Source: Salinarimonas sp. (lineage in GTDB: Bacteria > Pseudomonadota > Alphaproteobacteria > Rhizobiales > Beijerinckiaceae). From it: a stretch of 64,000 nucleotides of DNA. Below the pieces are notes generated by a model. It did no database searches. It was not told where the DNA came from and saw only the letters and a list, made by a program, of their open reading frames with translations. The DNA is taken from assembly GCA_020832565.1 (NCBI GenBank), contig JAFIEI010000002.1, positions 1-64,000 of the forward strand, in the 5' to 3' direction. This document shows, one piece after another, positions 7,237 to 16,033 of the stretch. A program made the translations under genes and the position numbers. Each line of letters starts with the position of its first letter. Within the stretch, counting starts at the first letter, position 1.

Positions 7237-8451
7237 TCAACTGCGATCCTGCGCGATCCCCGCAATGGCCTGCGCGAAATCGCGTGCGGCAAAGGGCTCG
7301 AGATCCTCCACGCCCTCGCCGACGCCGATATAATGCACCGGCAGGCCGAACTTGTCGGCGAGCGCCACGAGAATGCCGCCGCGCGCCGTGCCGTCGAGCT
7401 TGGTCATGACGAGCCCGGTCACGCCGGCGGCCTTGCCGAATATCTCGACCTGCGAGAGCGCGTTCTGGCCCACCGTCGCGTCGAGCACCAGCAGAACGGC
7501 ATGCGGGGCGCTTTCGTCGAGCTTGCGCATGACGCGGATGATCTTCTCGAGCTCCGCCATCAGCGCGGTCTTGTTTTGCAGGCGCCCGGCCGTGTCGACG
7601 AGGAGGACGTCGCGACCCTCCGCCCTGGCCTGCGTGAGCGCGTCATAGGCGAGTCCCGCCGCATCCGCGCCCTGATCGCGCGAGAGTACGGGCGCGCCGG
7701 TGCGCTCGCCCCAGATCCTGAGCTGCTCGATCGCGGCGGCGCGGAAGGTGTCGCCGGCGGCGAGCATCACCGATTTGCCCTCGGCGGCGAACTTCGAGGC
7801 GAGCTTGCCGATCGTGGTGGTCTTGCCCGCGCCGTTGACCCCCACCATCAGGATGACGAAGGGTTTGTGCGCCGTATCTATGACCAGCGGCTTTGCCACC
7901 GGCACGAGCACCTTCTCGACCTCGGCGGCGAGGATGCGCTTGACCTCTTCCGGCGCGATCTCCTTGTCGAAACGCCCCTCGCCGATGCTCTCGGTGATGC
8001 GCATCGCCGCAGCGACGCCGAGATCGGCCTGGACGAGCACGTCTTCCAGCTCCTCCAGTGTCTGCGCATCGAGCTTGCGCTTGGTGAAGATACCGGTGAT
8101 CCCCGCCCCGATCGAGGAGGAAGTGCGCGACAAACCCTCCGTCAGGCGCTTCCACCAGGAGCGCTTGACGGGGGCGGGTTCTGGTTCTGGTTCGGGGGCA
8201 ACCGGTTCGCGCGCGGGCTCCTGCCGGGCCTCATGCTCGGGCGGGCGCTGATCCTGCGCGGCCCCTTCTGCAGGCGCATCATGCTCAGGGACCTGCTCAT
8301 CAGAAGCGTCTTGCGGAGCCTCTTGCCGCACCTGCTCTTGCGGAGCCTGCTCTGGAGCCTCCTTCGGTGCTTCCTTCGGTACCTCCTTCCCGAAGAGCCG
8401 CGACCACAGGCCCCGCTTCTCACCCCCGCGATTCTCGCCCTCGTCACTCAT
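7237..8451 (-). CDS. ftsY: Signal recognition particle receptor FtsY
   Basis: This 404-aa SRP receptor GTPase targets ribosome-nascent-chain complexes to the Sec translocon. Residues ~20-98 form a Pro/Glu/Gln-rich acidic linker typical of proteobacterial FtsY. The NG domain follows, with the G1 loop [10 protein letters not shown] (~204-213), [11 protein letters not shown] (~234), DTAGRLQ (~286) and [10 protein letters not shown] near the C-terminus. The start at 8451 has AAGGA upstream and gives the short acidic N-terminus; a frame extending to 8658 overlaps the divergent gene and is rejected. Confidence 0.95.
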   Translation of the reverse strand: MSDEGENRGGEKRGLWSRLFGKEVPKEAPKEAPEQAPQEQVRQEAPQDASDEQVPEHDAPAEGAAQDQRPPEHEARQEPAREPVAPEPEPEPAPVKRSWWKRLTEGLSRTSSSIGAGITGIFTKRKLDAQTLEELEDVLVQADLGVAAAMRITESIGEGRFDKEIAPEEVKRILAAEVEKVLVPVAKPLVIDTAHKPFVILMVGVNGAGKTTTIGKLASKFAAEGKSVMLAAGDTFRAAAIEQLRIWGERTGAPVLSRDQGADAAGLAYDALTQARAEGRDVLLVDTAGRLQNKTALMAELEKIIRVMRKLDESAPHAVLLVLDATVGQNALSQVEIFGKAAGVTGLVMTKLDGTARGGILVALADKFGLPVHYIGVGEGVEDLEPFAARDFAQAIAGIAQDRS

Positions 8452-8523
8452 CGACGCCCGTCCTTCTCCGCCGCGACGCGGCTTTTGCTTGCTGCGGCGG
8501 GGCTGGCGCGCTAGCGCATCTCC

Positions 8524-9231
8524 ATGATGCCCCAGTTGACGCCAGACGCGCTCGCCGCGCGAATTCTTTACCGCGATGCCCTCATGCTCGTCATCGACAA
8601 GCCTGCCGGCCTGCCGGTACATCCCGGCCATGGCGGTGGCGAGACGCTGGAGGATCATCTCGATGATCTGCGCTTGGGTCTACCCGCCCGCCCGCAAATC
8701 GTCCACCGTCTCGACCGCGACACCTCAGGCTGCCTGGCATTGGGCCGCCACCCCAAGGCTTTGCGCAAGCTCAACGACCTGTTCGCCTCGCGCCGCGTCA
8801 CCAAGATCTACCACGCCTGGCTCGAAGGCATCCCCGATGATCAGAACGGCGTGATCGATTGTCCGGTCGCGCCCCTCGACCCGCAGGCGCCCTGGCGGGT
8901 CACCGCGGATCCGAAAGGCACGCGCCCCGGGTCCCGGGAAGCGCAGACGCGCTGGCAGGTACTGGAGAAGCGCGATTCGCGTGCCCTCGTCGAGCTTCGC
9001 CCGGTAACCGGGCGCACGCATCAGCTGCGGGTGCATTGCGCCCATGCCGGCTGGCCGATCTGCGGCGATTCGCTCCACGGCAATGCCCCGCACGGCGGGC
9101 AATTGCTGCTGCATGCCCGCGCCCTCGTCGTGCCGCTCTACCCCAAACGCGCGCCGATCCGCGTCGAAGCGCCGCTGCCGGCGCATTTCCCGCCCCCGGC
9201 GCACTCCCCAAACGCGCCGAAGCTGTGCTAA
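8524..9231 (+). CDS. RluA-family pseudouridine synthase
   Basis: The 235-aa enzyme contains the catalytic motif HRLDRDTSG (Asp is the nucleophile), the N-terminal ALMLVIDKPAGLPVHPG, and the later LRPVTGRTHQLRVH and PICGD. It isomerises specific uridines in rRNA or tRNA; the target cannot be read. There is no S4 RNA-binding domain, which places it with the shorter RluA/TruC-type members. It is divergent from ftsY with a 72-base gap. The C-terminal ~15 residues are Pro-rich and atypical. Confidence 0.88.
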   Translation: MMPQLTPDALAARILYRDALMLVIDKPAGLPVHPGHGGGETLEDHLDDLRLGLPARPQIVHRLDRDTSGCLALGRHPKALRKLNDLFASRRVTKIYHAWLEGIPDDQNGVIDCPVAPLDPQAPWRVTADPKGTRPGSREAQTRWQVLEKRDSRALVELRPVTGRTHQLRVHCAHAGWPICGDSLHGNAPHGGQLLLHARALVVPLYPKRAPIRVEAPLPAHFPPPAHSPNAPKLC

Positions 9232-9250
9232 AGCGCGGCCAGTGCTCATC

Positions 9251-10288
9251 ATGATGGACGGTTTCATGCGCGCCCTCAGACTCCACGGCGACCGCGATCT
9301 GCGTATCGACGATATCGAAGCCCCCGGCAAACCGGCACCCGGCGAAGTGCTGATCCGGGTGCGGGCGGTCGGGCTCAACCATATCGATGTCTGGGGCTAT
9401 CGCGGCATGGCTTTCGCCAAGCGCAAGCTGCCGCTTGCCGTCGGCGCGGAGGCCTCGGGCGAGATCGTCGAGGCGGGTGCGGATGTCGAAGGCTTCACGC
9501 CGGGCCAGAAAGTGGTGATGTACGGCGCGATGACCTGCGGCGAATGCCGGGCCTGCCGCGAAGGGCGCGACAATCTGTGCGAGAATGTCGGCGGCATCAT
9601 GGGCTTCCATCTCGACGGCTTTGCCCGCGAGCATGTCATCATGCCCGCGCGGCTGGTGATCCCGGTGCCTGACGGGGTCAGTTTCGAGGACGCAGCCTGC
9701 GCGCCGATCGCCTTTGGCACGGTGCAGCACATGCTGTTCGACAATGCCAAGCTCGAACCCGGTGAATCGATCCTCGTCCATGCCGGCGGATCCGGCATCG
9801 GCACGGCGGCGATCAAGATGGCGAAGGCGATCGGCTGCACGATCTACGCCACCGTCGGCGATGACGAGAAGGGTGCCAAGGCGAAGGCGCTGGGCGCCGA
9901 TCACGTGATCAATTATCGCGAGGAGCGCTTCGAGGGCGAGGTGCGCCGGCTGACGAAGCGCAAGGGTGTCGACGTGGTCTTCGAGCATGTCGGCGCCGAT
10001 ACCTGGAACGGCTCGCTTCTATGCCTCAAGCGCGGCGGCCGCCTCGTCACCTGTGGCTCGACATCGGGCGTCTCGACGCAGATGAACCTGATGCAGCTGT
10101 TTCAGCAGCAATACCGCATCTTCGGCTCGTTCGGCTGCTCGATGCGCAATATCGGCGATTCGCTTGAAAAAATGGCCGGCGGAATGACGCCGGTGATCGA
10201 CACGGTCTTTCCGCTGGAGGATTTCACGCAGGGCCTGGACCGGCTGGAGAGCCGCAAGGTCTTCGGCAAGATCATCGTCACCTTGTAA
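9251..10288 (+). CDS. Zinc-type MDR dehydrogenase, FabXL-like (lipid A VLCFA locus)
   Basis: A 345-aa medium-chain dehydrogenase/reductase. Four cysteines in CGECRACREGRDNLC (C-x2-C-x2-C-x7-C) form the structural zinc site, and HAGGSGIGTAAIKMA is the nucleotide-binding loop. From memory it follows closely the dehydrogenase of the rhizobial acpXL-fabXL-lpxXL cluster (LNHIDVWGYRGMAFAKRK, FGTVQHMLFDNAKLEPGE, RGGRLVTCGSTSGVST), so a reductive step in making the very-long-chain fatty acid of lipid A is likely. Here it is separated from acpXL by two minus-strand genes. Starts at 9251, 9254 or 9266 are all possible; none has a strong ribosome-binding site. Quinone reductase-like activity is the alternative. 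Confidence 0.85.
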   Translation: MMDGFMRALRLHGDRDLRIDDIEAPGKPAPGEVLIRVRAVGLNHIDVWGYRGMAFAKRKLPLAVGAEASGEIVEAGADVEGFTPGQKVVMYGAMTCGECRACREGRDNLCENVGGIMGFHLDGFAREHVIMPARLVIPVPDGVSFEDAACAPIAFGTVQHMLFDNAKLEPGESILVHAGGSGIGTAAIKMAKAIGCTIYATVGDDEKGAKAKALGADHVINYREERFEGEVRRLTKRKGVDVVFEHVGADTWNGSLLCLKRGGRLVTCGSTSGVSTQMNLMQLFQQQYRIFGSFGCSMRNIGDSLEKMAGGMTPVIDTVFPLEDFTQGLDRLESRKVFGKIIVTL

Positions 10289-10310
10289 GACCATCATGTG
10301 CCAGAAGAAC

Positions 10311-10337
10311 GCCCCCGTCGCCGATGAGCGCGGGGGC
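10311..10337. repeat. Inverted repeat between convergent genes
   Basis: GCCCCCG at 10311-10317 pairs with CGGGGGC at 10331-10337, with a further CGC/GCG pair inside after a single bulged base. It lies 22 bases past the fabXL-like stop and 22 bases past the stop of the convergent minus-strand gene. No T-run follows on either strand, so it may be a weak bidirectional terminator. Confidence 0.4.
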
Positions 10338-10359
10338 AGGCGCCCGGCAGGCCGGGCAA

Positions 10360-10602
10360 TCAATCCGTCTCGCGAATCCCGGGTTCCGGCGCCACGTCAG
10401 CGGGATTTTCCGGGCTCGTCGGATCGGTGATCGGTGTCTCTTCCGTGATCGTCGGATCCTCGGTGGGGGTTTCCTCGCCAACCCAGAAGAGAAAGGCACC
10501 CATCGCGATCAATGCGAGGACGAGGCTGGTGATCAGCACCTTGAGCACCGGTCTGCCCTTGCGCCCCTGCCTGGCTTCTCGTGCCTTGAGTTCTTCATCC
10601 AT
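10360..10602 (-). CDS. Small single-pass membrane protein, 80 aa
   Basis: Family unknown. A charged N-terminus (residues 1-17, MDEELKAREARQGRKGR) is followed by one membrane segment (~20-41) and then a Thr/Pro/Glu/Asp-rich tail of about 38 residues. By the positive-inside rule the acidic tail should be periplasmic. The start at 10602 has AAAGGA about ten bases upstream. It lies 112 bases downstream of the Gfo/Idh/MocA gene on the same strand and may be cotranscribed with it. Confidence 0.65.
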   Translation of the reverse strand: MDEELKAREARQGRKGRPVLKVLITSLVLALIAMGAFLFWVGEETPTEDPTITEETPITDPTSPENPADVAPEPGIRETD

Positions 10603-10714
10603 TTTCTTGCGTTCCTTTCGTTGTCGCGGTCGGAGACCGACCGCAAACTCACGAATCCAACGCCGAAACAGCCGAGCTGTTCCATCATCGATCAGCCGGT
10701 CACCGCTCTCCCTT

Positions 10715-11692
10715 TCACCGCTCTCCCTTGGCCAGCAGCGCCTCGACCGTCTCCTGCACCTTCAATGCTTCGTCCAGCCTCGCGAGATCCTGGCTGGCGC
10801 CCTGCGTCAGGCTTGCGACCTTGTCGAGCTGACGGGCGAGGACGAGGGGGCGTGCCTGTTCGTTGGGAATGGCGTCCGGCGCCTCGACGAAATTGCCCGT
10901 AGCCGGGTCGAGCCGTTCGGCGAAGGACCAGTCGCGCAGGCGGATGGTTCCCTTGTCGCCGGTCAGCGTCCAGGTGTTGTGATCGTCCTTCTCGGTTATG
11001 CCGACGCCGCCCTCGAGCGCCACCGGCAGGCCGGGCAGCGAGAGATCGGCGCTGACCGCCCGTTCGGAACGGCCTGCTTCAGGGAACGAGACGCGTCCGT
11101 CGACGAGGCGCAGATCACCGAGCATGCGCAGGGTGAGGAAGAAGAAATGCGATGCCACCTCGCGGATGAACCCGCCCTCCTGCGGCCCGTCGAGCCAGGA
11201 GGCCGCGTCGTGCTGCCAGGAGCGCGGCCATTTCGCGAAGCCGAGCTCGATATCGACCCGCTGCGGCGTGCCGACGGCACCCTGCTCGACCCAGTCGCGC
11301 AACTGCGCCACGGCGAAAGAGGAGGCGAAGGGAAAGTTCACGGCAAACCGCGCATCCGCCGCTTCGCGCGCGAAGGCGCGGGCATCGTCGAGATCGGTCG
11401 CGAGCGGCTTTTCGCAGAATACCGCCTTGCCGGCCTTGATGGCTGCACGTGCCAGCGGCAGATGGCTGGCGGGCGGCGAGGCGATATAAACGCAGTCGCT
11501 GGCCGCGATCAGCGCCTCGGCACTGTCGGTGACGGTGATCGCGGGGAAGTCGGCTGCGAGCCGTGCCTGCGACGCGGGCGCGGGGTCGAACACCGCAGCG
11601 ACGGCGATGCGCGCCTGGTCATGATTCATGGCCGCGCGCAACAGCCGCTCGCCCATGATTCCGTATCCGATGATCCCGAGTTTCACGCTCAT
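10715..11692 (-). CDS. Gfo/Idh/MocA family oxidoreductase
   Basis: The 325-aa protein has an N-terminal NAD(P)-binding Rossmann motif (LGIIGYGIMGERLL) and the family EKP motif (VFCEKPLATD, near residue 95), with a C-terminal alpha/beta domain. Members oxidise or reduce sugars, inositols and related hydroxyl compounds; the substrate is unknown. The start at 11692 is preceded by AGGAGG at seven bases; the frame extending to 11713 is rejected. It is divergent from acpXL (234-base gap) and lies between that cluster and the fabXL-like gene. Confidence 0.88.
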   Translation of the reverse strand: MSVKLGIIGYGIMGERLLRAAMNHDQARIAVAAVFDPAPASQARLAADFPAITVTDSAEALIAASDCVYIASPPASHLPLARAAIKAGKAVFCEKPLATDLDDARAFAREAADARFAVNFPFASSFAVAQLRDWVEQGAVGTPQRVDIELGFAKWPRSWQHDAASWLDGPQEGGFIREVASHFFFLTLRMLGDLRLVDGRVSFPEAGRSERAVSADLSLPGLPVALEGGVGITEKDDHNTWTLTGDKGTIRLRDWSFAERLDPATGNFVEAPDAIPNEQARPLVLARQLDKVASLTQGASQDLARLDEALKVQETVEALLAKGER

Positions 11693-11926
11693 ATTCCCGC
11701 CTCCTGATCGCATGTCACGCTCGATGATGGTGCTGCCATGCCGCAGCGCCCGGGAAAATCAGCGAATGCGCCATACGGCTTGTGTATGGCGGCGTCGTGC
11801 TGTTGCCCATGCCGGAAGCCTCGTGTAAGGGAACGCTTCGAAAATCGTTCATGAAGACCCTTCGTAGTCGCGTGTCACGCCGATTATCCGACGGGTCCCA
11901 CAGCAAAGACCGGAGCACGTGGCGCG

Positions 11927-12208
11927 ATGTCCTCTACTTTCGATACCGTTGCAGACATCATTGCGGACACCGCCGACATTCCGCGCGAGGAAATCACGCC
12001 GGAAAGCCACGCCATCGACGATCTGGGCATCGATTCGCTCGCCTTCCTCGATATCGCCTTTGCTGTCGACAAGGCCTTCGGCATCAAGCTGCCGCTCGAA
12101 CAGTGGACGCAGGAAGTCAACGAGGGCAAGGCGCCGGCGGAAGAGTATTTCGTGATGAAGAACCTGGTCGCGCGGATCGACGAGCTGGTGGCGGCGAAAG
12201 CCGGCTGA
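11927..12208 (+). CDS. acpXL: Acyl carrier protein AcpXL
   Basis: This 93-aa acyl carrier protein carries the very-long-chain (C28-type) hydroxy fatty acid for lipid A. The phosphopantetheine site is Ser37 in [10 protein letters not shown]. It is longer than housekeeping ACP and contains the AcpXL-specific [20 protein letters not shown] insert. It is the first gene of an acpXL-fabZXL-fabF2XL-fabF1XL-fabG cluster, the order known from rhizobia. The promoter presumably lies in the 234-base gap shared with the divergent oxidoreductase gene. Confidence 0.95.
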   Translation: MSSTFDTVADIIADTADIPREEITPESHAIDDLGIDSLAFLDIAFAVDKAFGIKLPLEQWTQEVNEGKAPAEEYFVMKNLVARIDELVAAKAG

Positions 12209-12281
12209 TACCGCATACCGGCCCGGTCGTCATCGGTGAACGGCGTGGGACGTGCCGGCTGAAAGCTTTGGAAGGGCGGCC

Positions 12282-12746
12282 ATGCGGCTCGAATATTTCG
12301 AGATGATCGATCGGGTGACGGCATTCGACCGCGAAGGCCGTTCGATCAGCGTGCGCTCGGTCGTGCCGAAGCAAAGCCCCGTCTTCGAGGGGCATTTTCC
12401 TGGCCATCCGCTGGTGCCGGGCGTGCTTCTCACCGAGACGATGGCGCAGGCTTCCGGCTATCTGCTCCTCGGCCTGATGGATTTCACCCACATGCCGTTC
12501 CTCATGGCGGTCGACAAGGCGCGCTTTCGCGATTTCGTCGGCCCCGACGCCGCGCTCGACATCAGCGCCGTGCTCGAGCACGAAGGCTCGGGCTATGCGG
12601 CCACAAAGGCGCGGATCAGCGTCGACGGCAAACGCATCTGCGACGCGCAACTGCGCTTTCGCACCATGCCCTTCCCCGAGGGGCTCGATGACCAGATGCG
12701 GGCGCAGGCGCGCCGGATCGGTCTGATGGAGGCGATGGACGCATGA
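12282..12746 (+). CDS. fabZXL: 3-hydroxyacyl-ACP dehydratase FabZ-type
   Basis: A 154-aa hot-dog-fold dehydratase. GHFPGHPLVPGV includes the catalytic His38, and LTETMAQ includes the acidic Glu52. It should dehydrate 3-hydroxyacyl-AcpXL during elongation of the lipid A very-long-chain fatty acid. The start at 12282 has GGAAGG about seven bases upstream, so it is preferred over an in-frame ATG at 12252. Its TGA overlaps the ATG of the next gene. Confidence 0.92.
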   Translation: MRLEYFEMIDRVTAFDREGRSISVRSVVPKQSPVFEGHFPGHPLVPGVLLTETMAQASGYLLLGLMDFTHMPFLMAVDKARFRDFVGPDAALDISAVLEHEGSGYAATKARISVDGKRICDAQLRFRTMPFPEGLDDQMRAQARRIGLMEAMDA

Positions 12747-13936
12747 CGGGCGCGCAGGCTTCTTCCCCGATTTCGCCGGAGCGCGACGTCGTCGTCACCG
12801 GTTCCGGCATTCTCACCAGCGCCGGGATCGGCATTGCGCCCAATCTCGATGCCCTGCGCGGCGAGACGCCGCCGCTCCTCGACACCACCCGCTTCGCGCC
12901 CTTTCCGGTGCATCCGGCGGGCGAGATCGATTACGCGCAGCAGGTCCCGAAGAAATCCGACCTGCGCCAGATGGAGCCCTGGCAGAAGCTCGGCGTCTAC
13001 AGTGCCGGTCTCGCCCTCGACAATGCGGGCGCCAAGGACGTTGCCGCGCTCAAGGCGGATATGAGCCTGATCGTCTGCGCCGGTGGTGGCGAGCGCGATT
13101 TTGCCGTCGACGGCCAGATCCTCACGCAGATTTCGCAGCAGGCCGATCAGGGCGCCTTCCTCAACGAGCGCCTGATGAGCGATGTGCGCCCCACGCTCTT
13201 CCTCGCGCAGCTCTCCAATCTGCTCGCGGGCAATATCGCCATCGTACATGGCGTCACCGGCGCCTCGCGCACCTTCATGGGCGAGGAGCAGGCCGGGATC
13301 GACGCGATCCGCATCGCCCATGCCCGCATCCGCGCCGGCCAGGCGGATATCGTGCTCGTCGGCGGCTCTTTCAACGCCGAGCGCGCGGACAGTCTCATGG
13401 TCTATGAACTCGGCGGCATGCTGTGGAAGCAGCCCTTTGCCCCGGTCTTCTCGCGCCCCGAGCGCGGCGGCGGCTTCATTCTCGGCTCCGGCGGCTGCTT
13501 CCTCGTGCTGGAATCGCGCGAACATGCGCAACGACGCGGCGCGGCCATCACCGCCCGGATCGACGATATCGGCGCCGATCTCGCCCGCCGCCAGCCCGGC
13601 GCCACCGCGAAGATGCTGGAAAAGCTCTGGGAACAAGTCGCCCCCGGCCCCGATGCGATGGTGATCTCCGGAGCGACCGGCGTGCGGGGACGCACGGAAG
13701 AAGAGCGCGCCGCGCTGGACCGGCTGGCGCCGGGCGCGCGGATTCTCGCGCTGCAGGATGCGTTCGGCCATCTGATGGAAGCGCAGGCCCCCGCCGGCGT
13801 GGCGCTCGCTGCTGCGGCGATTGCGCGTGGCGATGCGCCGGAAGCCGTGGTCACCAGCGTGGGTCACCAGCGCGGCGAAGGCCTGATCCGCCTGTCGCGG
13901 GCCGATGCGCCGGCGCGCGCTGGGCAGGAGGGTTGA
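12743..13936 (+). CDS. fabF2XL: Ketosynthase-like protein FabF2XL lacking the active-site cysteine
   Basis: The 397-aa protein has the thiolase/ketosynthase fold, but where active enzymes have TACSS it reads TGASRTF, with Ser175 at the cysteine position. The first catalytic-His motif (NAHGTGT) is replaced by a segment reading SGATGVRG; the second (DAFGHLMEAQ) keeps a His. It therefore looks like a chain-length-factor partner of the next gene product rather than an independent condensing enzyme. The rhizobial FabF2XL, as I recall it, shares the SSRTFMGEE motif. It overlaps fabZXL by four bases and ends two bases before fabF1XL. Confidence 0.88.
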   Translation: MTGAQASSPISPERDVVVTGSGILTSAGIGIAPNLDALRGETPPLLDTTRFAPFPVHPAGEIDYAQQVPKKSDLRQMEPWQKLGVYSAGLALDNAGAKDVAALKADMSLIVCAGGGERDFAVDGQILTQISQQADQGAFLNERLMSDVRPTLFLAQLSNLLAGNIAIVHGVTGASRTFMGEEQAGIDAIRIAHARIRAGQADIVLVGGSFNAERADSLMVYELGGMLWKQPFAPVFSRPERGGGFILGSGGCFLVLESREHAQRRGAAITARIDDIGADLARRQPGATAKMLEKLWEQVAPGPDAMVISGATGVRGRTEEERAALDRLAPGARILALQDAFGHLMEAQAPAGVALAAAAIARGDAPEAVVTSVGHQRGEGLIRLSRADAPARAGQEG

Positions 13937-13938
13937 GC

Positions 13939-15213
13939 ATGTCCGCCTATCGTGATCGCCTCGGTCGCCCCCTCGTCGCCGTCACCGGCATGGGCCTCGT
14001 TACCTCCCTCGGCGAGGGCAAGGCCGACAACTGGAACGCCCTGACTGCCGGGCGCTCGGGTATCCACCGCATCCGCCGCTTCTCCACGGAGAACCTGCGC
14101 ACCACTATTGCCGGCACCGTCGATTTCATCGATGTCGAGCCGTTCTGCGCGCCGCTGCTCTCCCAGGAATTCGCCAGCCGCGCGGCGCAGGAGGCGATCG
14201 CGCAGGCAGGGATCGGCGCGGAATTCCCCGGCTCGCTCTTCATCGCGGTTCCTCCTGTCGAGATCGAATGGCCGCAGCGCATCGCGCTGGCAGCGGCATC
14301 GGGGCAGAGCGGCGACGTCACCTATGACGATCTGTTGAGAGCCGCCGGCAGCGGGAATTTCCGCGCCTGGCACGATCTGTTCCTCTTCGGCACCGTCGCC
14401 GAGAATATCCAGGAGCGCTTCGGTACGCGCGGCTCGCCGATTTCGCTCTCCACCGCCTGCTCCTCGGGCGCGACGGCAATCCAGCTCGGCGTCGAGGCGA
14501 TCCGCCGGGGCGAGGCGCCGGCGGCGCTCTGCATCGGTACGGACGGCTCGGTCCATGCCGAAGCGCTGATCCGCTTCTCGCTGCTCTCGGCGCTCTCCAC
14601 GCAGAACGACCCGCCGGAAGCCGCAGCCAAGCCGTTCTCCAAGAATCGCGACGGTTTCGTCATGGGTGAAGGCGGCGCGGCGCTCGTGCTGGAGGATGCC
14701 GAACACGCGGTCGCGCGCGGCGCGACGATCCTCGGCTACGTACTCGGTTGCGGCGAGAAGGGCGACGGGTTCCACCGCACCCGATCGAGCCCCGACGGCG
14801 CGCCGATCATCGCCGCAATCCAGGGCGCGATCGACGATGCGGGGCTTTCGCCCGATGCGATCGACTATGTCAACGCGCATGGCACCGGGACGCCGGAGAA
14901 CGACAAAATGGAATCGCTGGGCCTGATGCAGGTGCTCGGCGAGCGCATGCAGAGCGTGCCGATTTCCTCGAACAAGTCGATGATCGGCCATACCCTCACC
15001 GCCGCCGGAGCCGTGGAGGCGGTGGTCTCGCTGATGACGATCGCCGAGGGGCGGATCCCGCCGACGATCAACCATCACGTCCCCGATCCCGCCATCCCGC
15101 TCGATGTCGTGCCCAATGAAGCACGCGATGCGGATGTGCGGGTGGTGCTTTCGAATTCCTTCGGCTTCGGCGGGCAGAATACCTGCCTTGTCTTCGCCGC
15201 CGAGCCGGTCTGA
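13939..15213 (+). CDS. fabF1XL: 3-oxoacyl-ACP synthase FabF1XL
   Basis: A 424-aa condensing enzyme of the FabF type with an intact Cys-His-His triad: Cys174 in STACSSGA, His314 in NAHGTGT and His351 in IGHTLTAAG. It should condense malonyl units onto the growing AcpXL-bound chain. The start at 13939 has AGGAGG about nine bases upstream. It begins two bases after the Cys-less FabF2XL, a tight pairing like KS/CLF genes of type II polyketide systems, consistent with a heterodimer (inference). Confidence 0.93.
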   Translation: MSAYRDRLGRPLVAVTGMGLVTSLGEGKADNWNALTAGRSGIHRIRRFSTENLRTTIAGTVDFIDVEPFCAPLLSQEFASRAAQEAIAQAGIGAEFPGSLFIAVPPVEIEWPQRIALAAASGQSGDVTYDDLLRAAGSGNFRAWHDLFLFGTVAENIQERFGTRGSPISLSTACSSGATAIQLGVEAIRRGEAPAALCIGTDGSVHAEALIRFSLLSALSTQNDPPEAAAKPFSKNRDGFVMGEGGAALVLEDAEHAVARGATILGYVLGCGEKGDGFHRTRSSPDGAPIIAAIQGAIDDAGLSPDAIDYVNAHGTGTPENDKMESLGLMQVLGERMQSVPISSNKSMIGHTLTAAGAVEAVVSLMTIAEGRIPPTINHHVPDPAIPLDVVPNEARDADVRVVLSNSFGFGGQNTCLVFAAEPV

Positions 15214-15250
15214 GCGGCCTTTCCTCAATCCAGCCGGGAGGCTTTGAGCC

Positions 15251-16000
15251 ATGAGCAGGCGTATTCTCGTGACGGGCGGCGGCAAGGGTGTCGGCGCAGC
15301 CATCGTGCGCAGCCTCGCTGGCCAGGGCTACGATGTCGATTTCACCTATCGCTCTTCTGCGGATGCCGCGCAGAAGCTGGCGCAGGAGCTCGTCGATGCG
15401 CATCCGGGCGTCTCGGTGAACGGCTTCTCGCTCGATCTTTCCGACAAGGAGGCGATCGAGGCGTTTTGCGAACGTATCGAGGGCGAGGGCTATTACGGCT
15501 TCGTCCATAATGCCGGCCAGCCCTATGACGCGCTCACCGCGATGATGGCGCAGGACAAGGCCGAAGCGGCAATGCAGGTGAATTTCTGGGCCTTCACCCG
15601 CCTCGCCAAGGCGCTGATGCGGGGCATGCTGCGCGCACGCACCGGGCGCATCGTCGCCATCGGCTCCGTCGCCGCGCTGCAGGCCACCGCCGGGAATGCG
15701 GCCTATGCGGCCTCGAAGGGCGCGCTCATCTCTTATGCCCGCACGCTCGCCATCGAGACGGCGAAGCGCGGCGTGAGCGTCAACGTCATCGCGCCGGGCT
15801 TCATCGATACCGACATGATGGCGAGTTACGAGGCCTATCGCGAGAATATGGAAAAGCAGATTCCGGCAGGGCGTTTCGCGCACCCTGAGGAAATCGCCGG
15901 CCTCGCCGCCTTCCTGATGAGCGAGCCGGCAGGCTATATCACCGGCGCCGTATTGCCGATCGATGGCGGGCTCACCGCCATGATCGGCGTGCATCGCTGA
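15251..16000 (+). CDS. 3-oxoacyl-ACP reductase, FabG-type SDR
   Basis: The 249-aa short-chain dehydrogenase has the TGGGKGVG cofactor loop (8-15), HNAGQ, catalytic Ser139, and YAASK (Tyr152, Lys156). Its position after fabF1XL suggests it reduces the 3-oxoacyl-AcpXL intermediate in very-long-chain fatty acid elongation. GGGAGG lies nine bases before the ATG. The lpxXL acyltransferase that follows in rhizobia is not found in this window. Confidence 0.9.
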   Translation: MSRRILVTGGGKGVGAAIVRSLAGQGYDVDFTYRSSADAAQKLAQELVDAHPGVSVNGFSLDLSDKEAIEAFCERIEGEGYYGFVHNAGQPYDALTAMMAQDKAEAAMQVNFWAFTRLAKALMRGMLRARTGRIVAIGSVAALQATAGNAAYAASKGALISYARTLAIETAKRGVSVNVIAPGFIDTDMMASYEAYRENMEKQIPAGRFAHPEEIAGLAAFLMSEPAGYITGAVLPIDGGLTAMIGVHR

Positions 16001-16033
16001 CCAGTTTTTCGACGATTGCGGCGGAGCAGCAGC

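Noticed and set aside
9044-9250. N-terminal extension of the fabXL-like dehydrogenase
   Set aside because: The extension overlaps the RluA-family gene in another frame and is unrelated to the dehydrogenase family; the conserved protein begins near MRALRLHGD.
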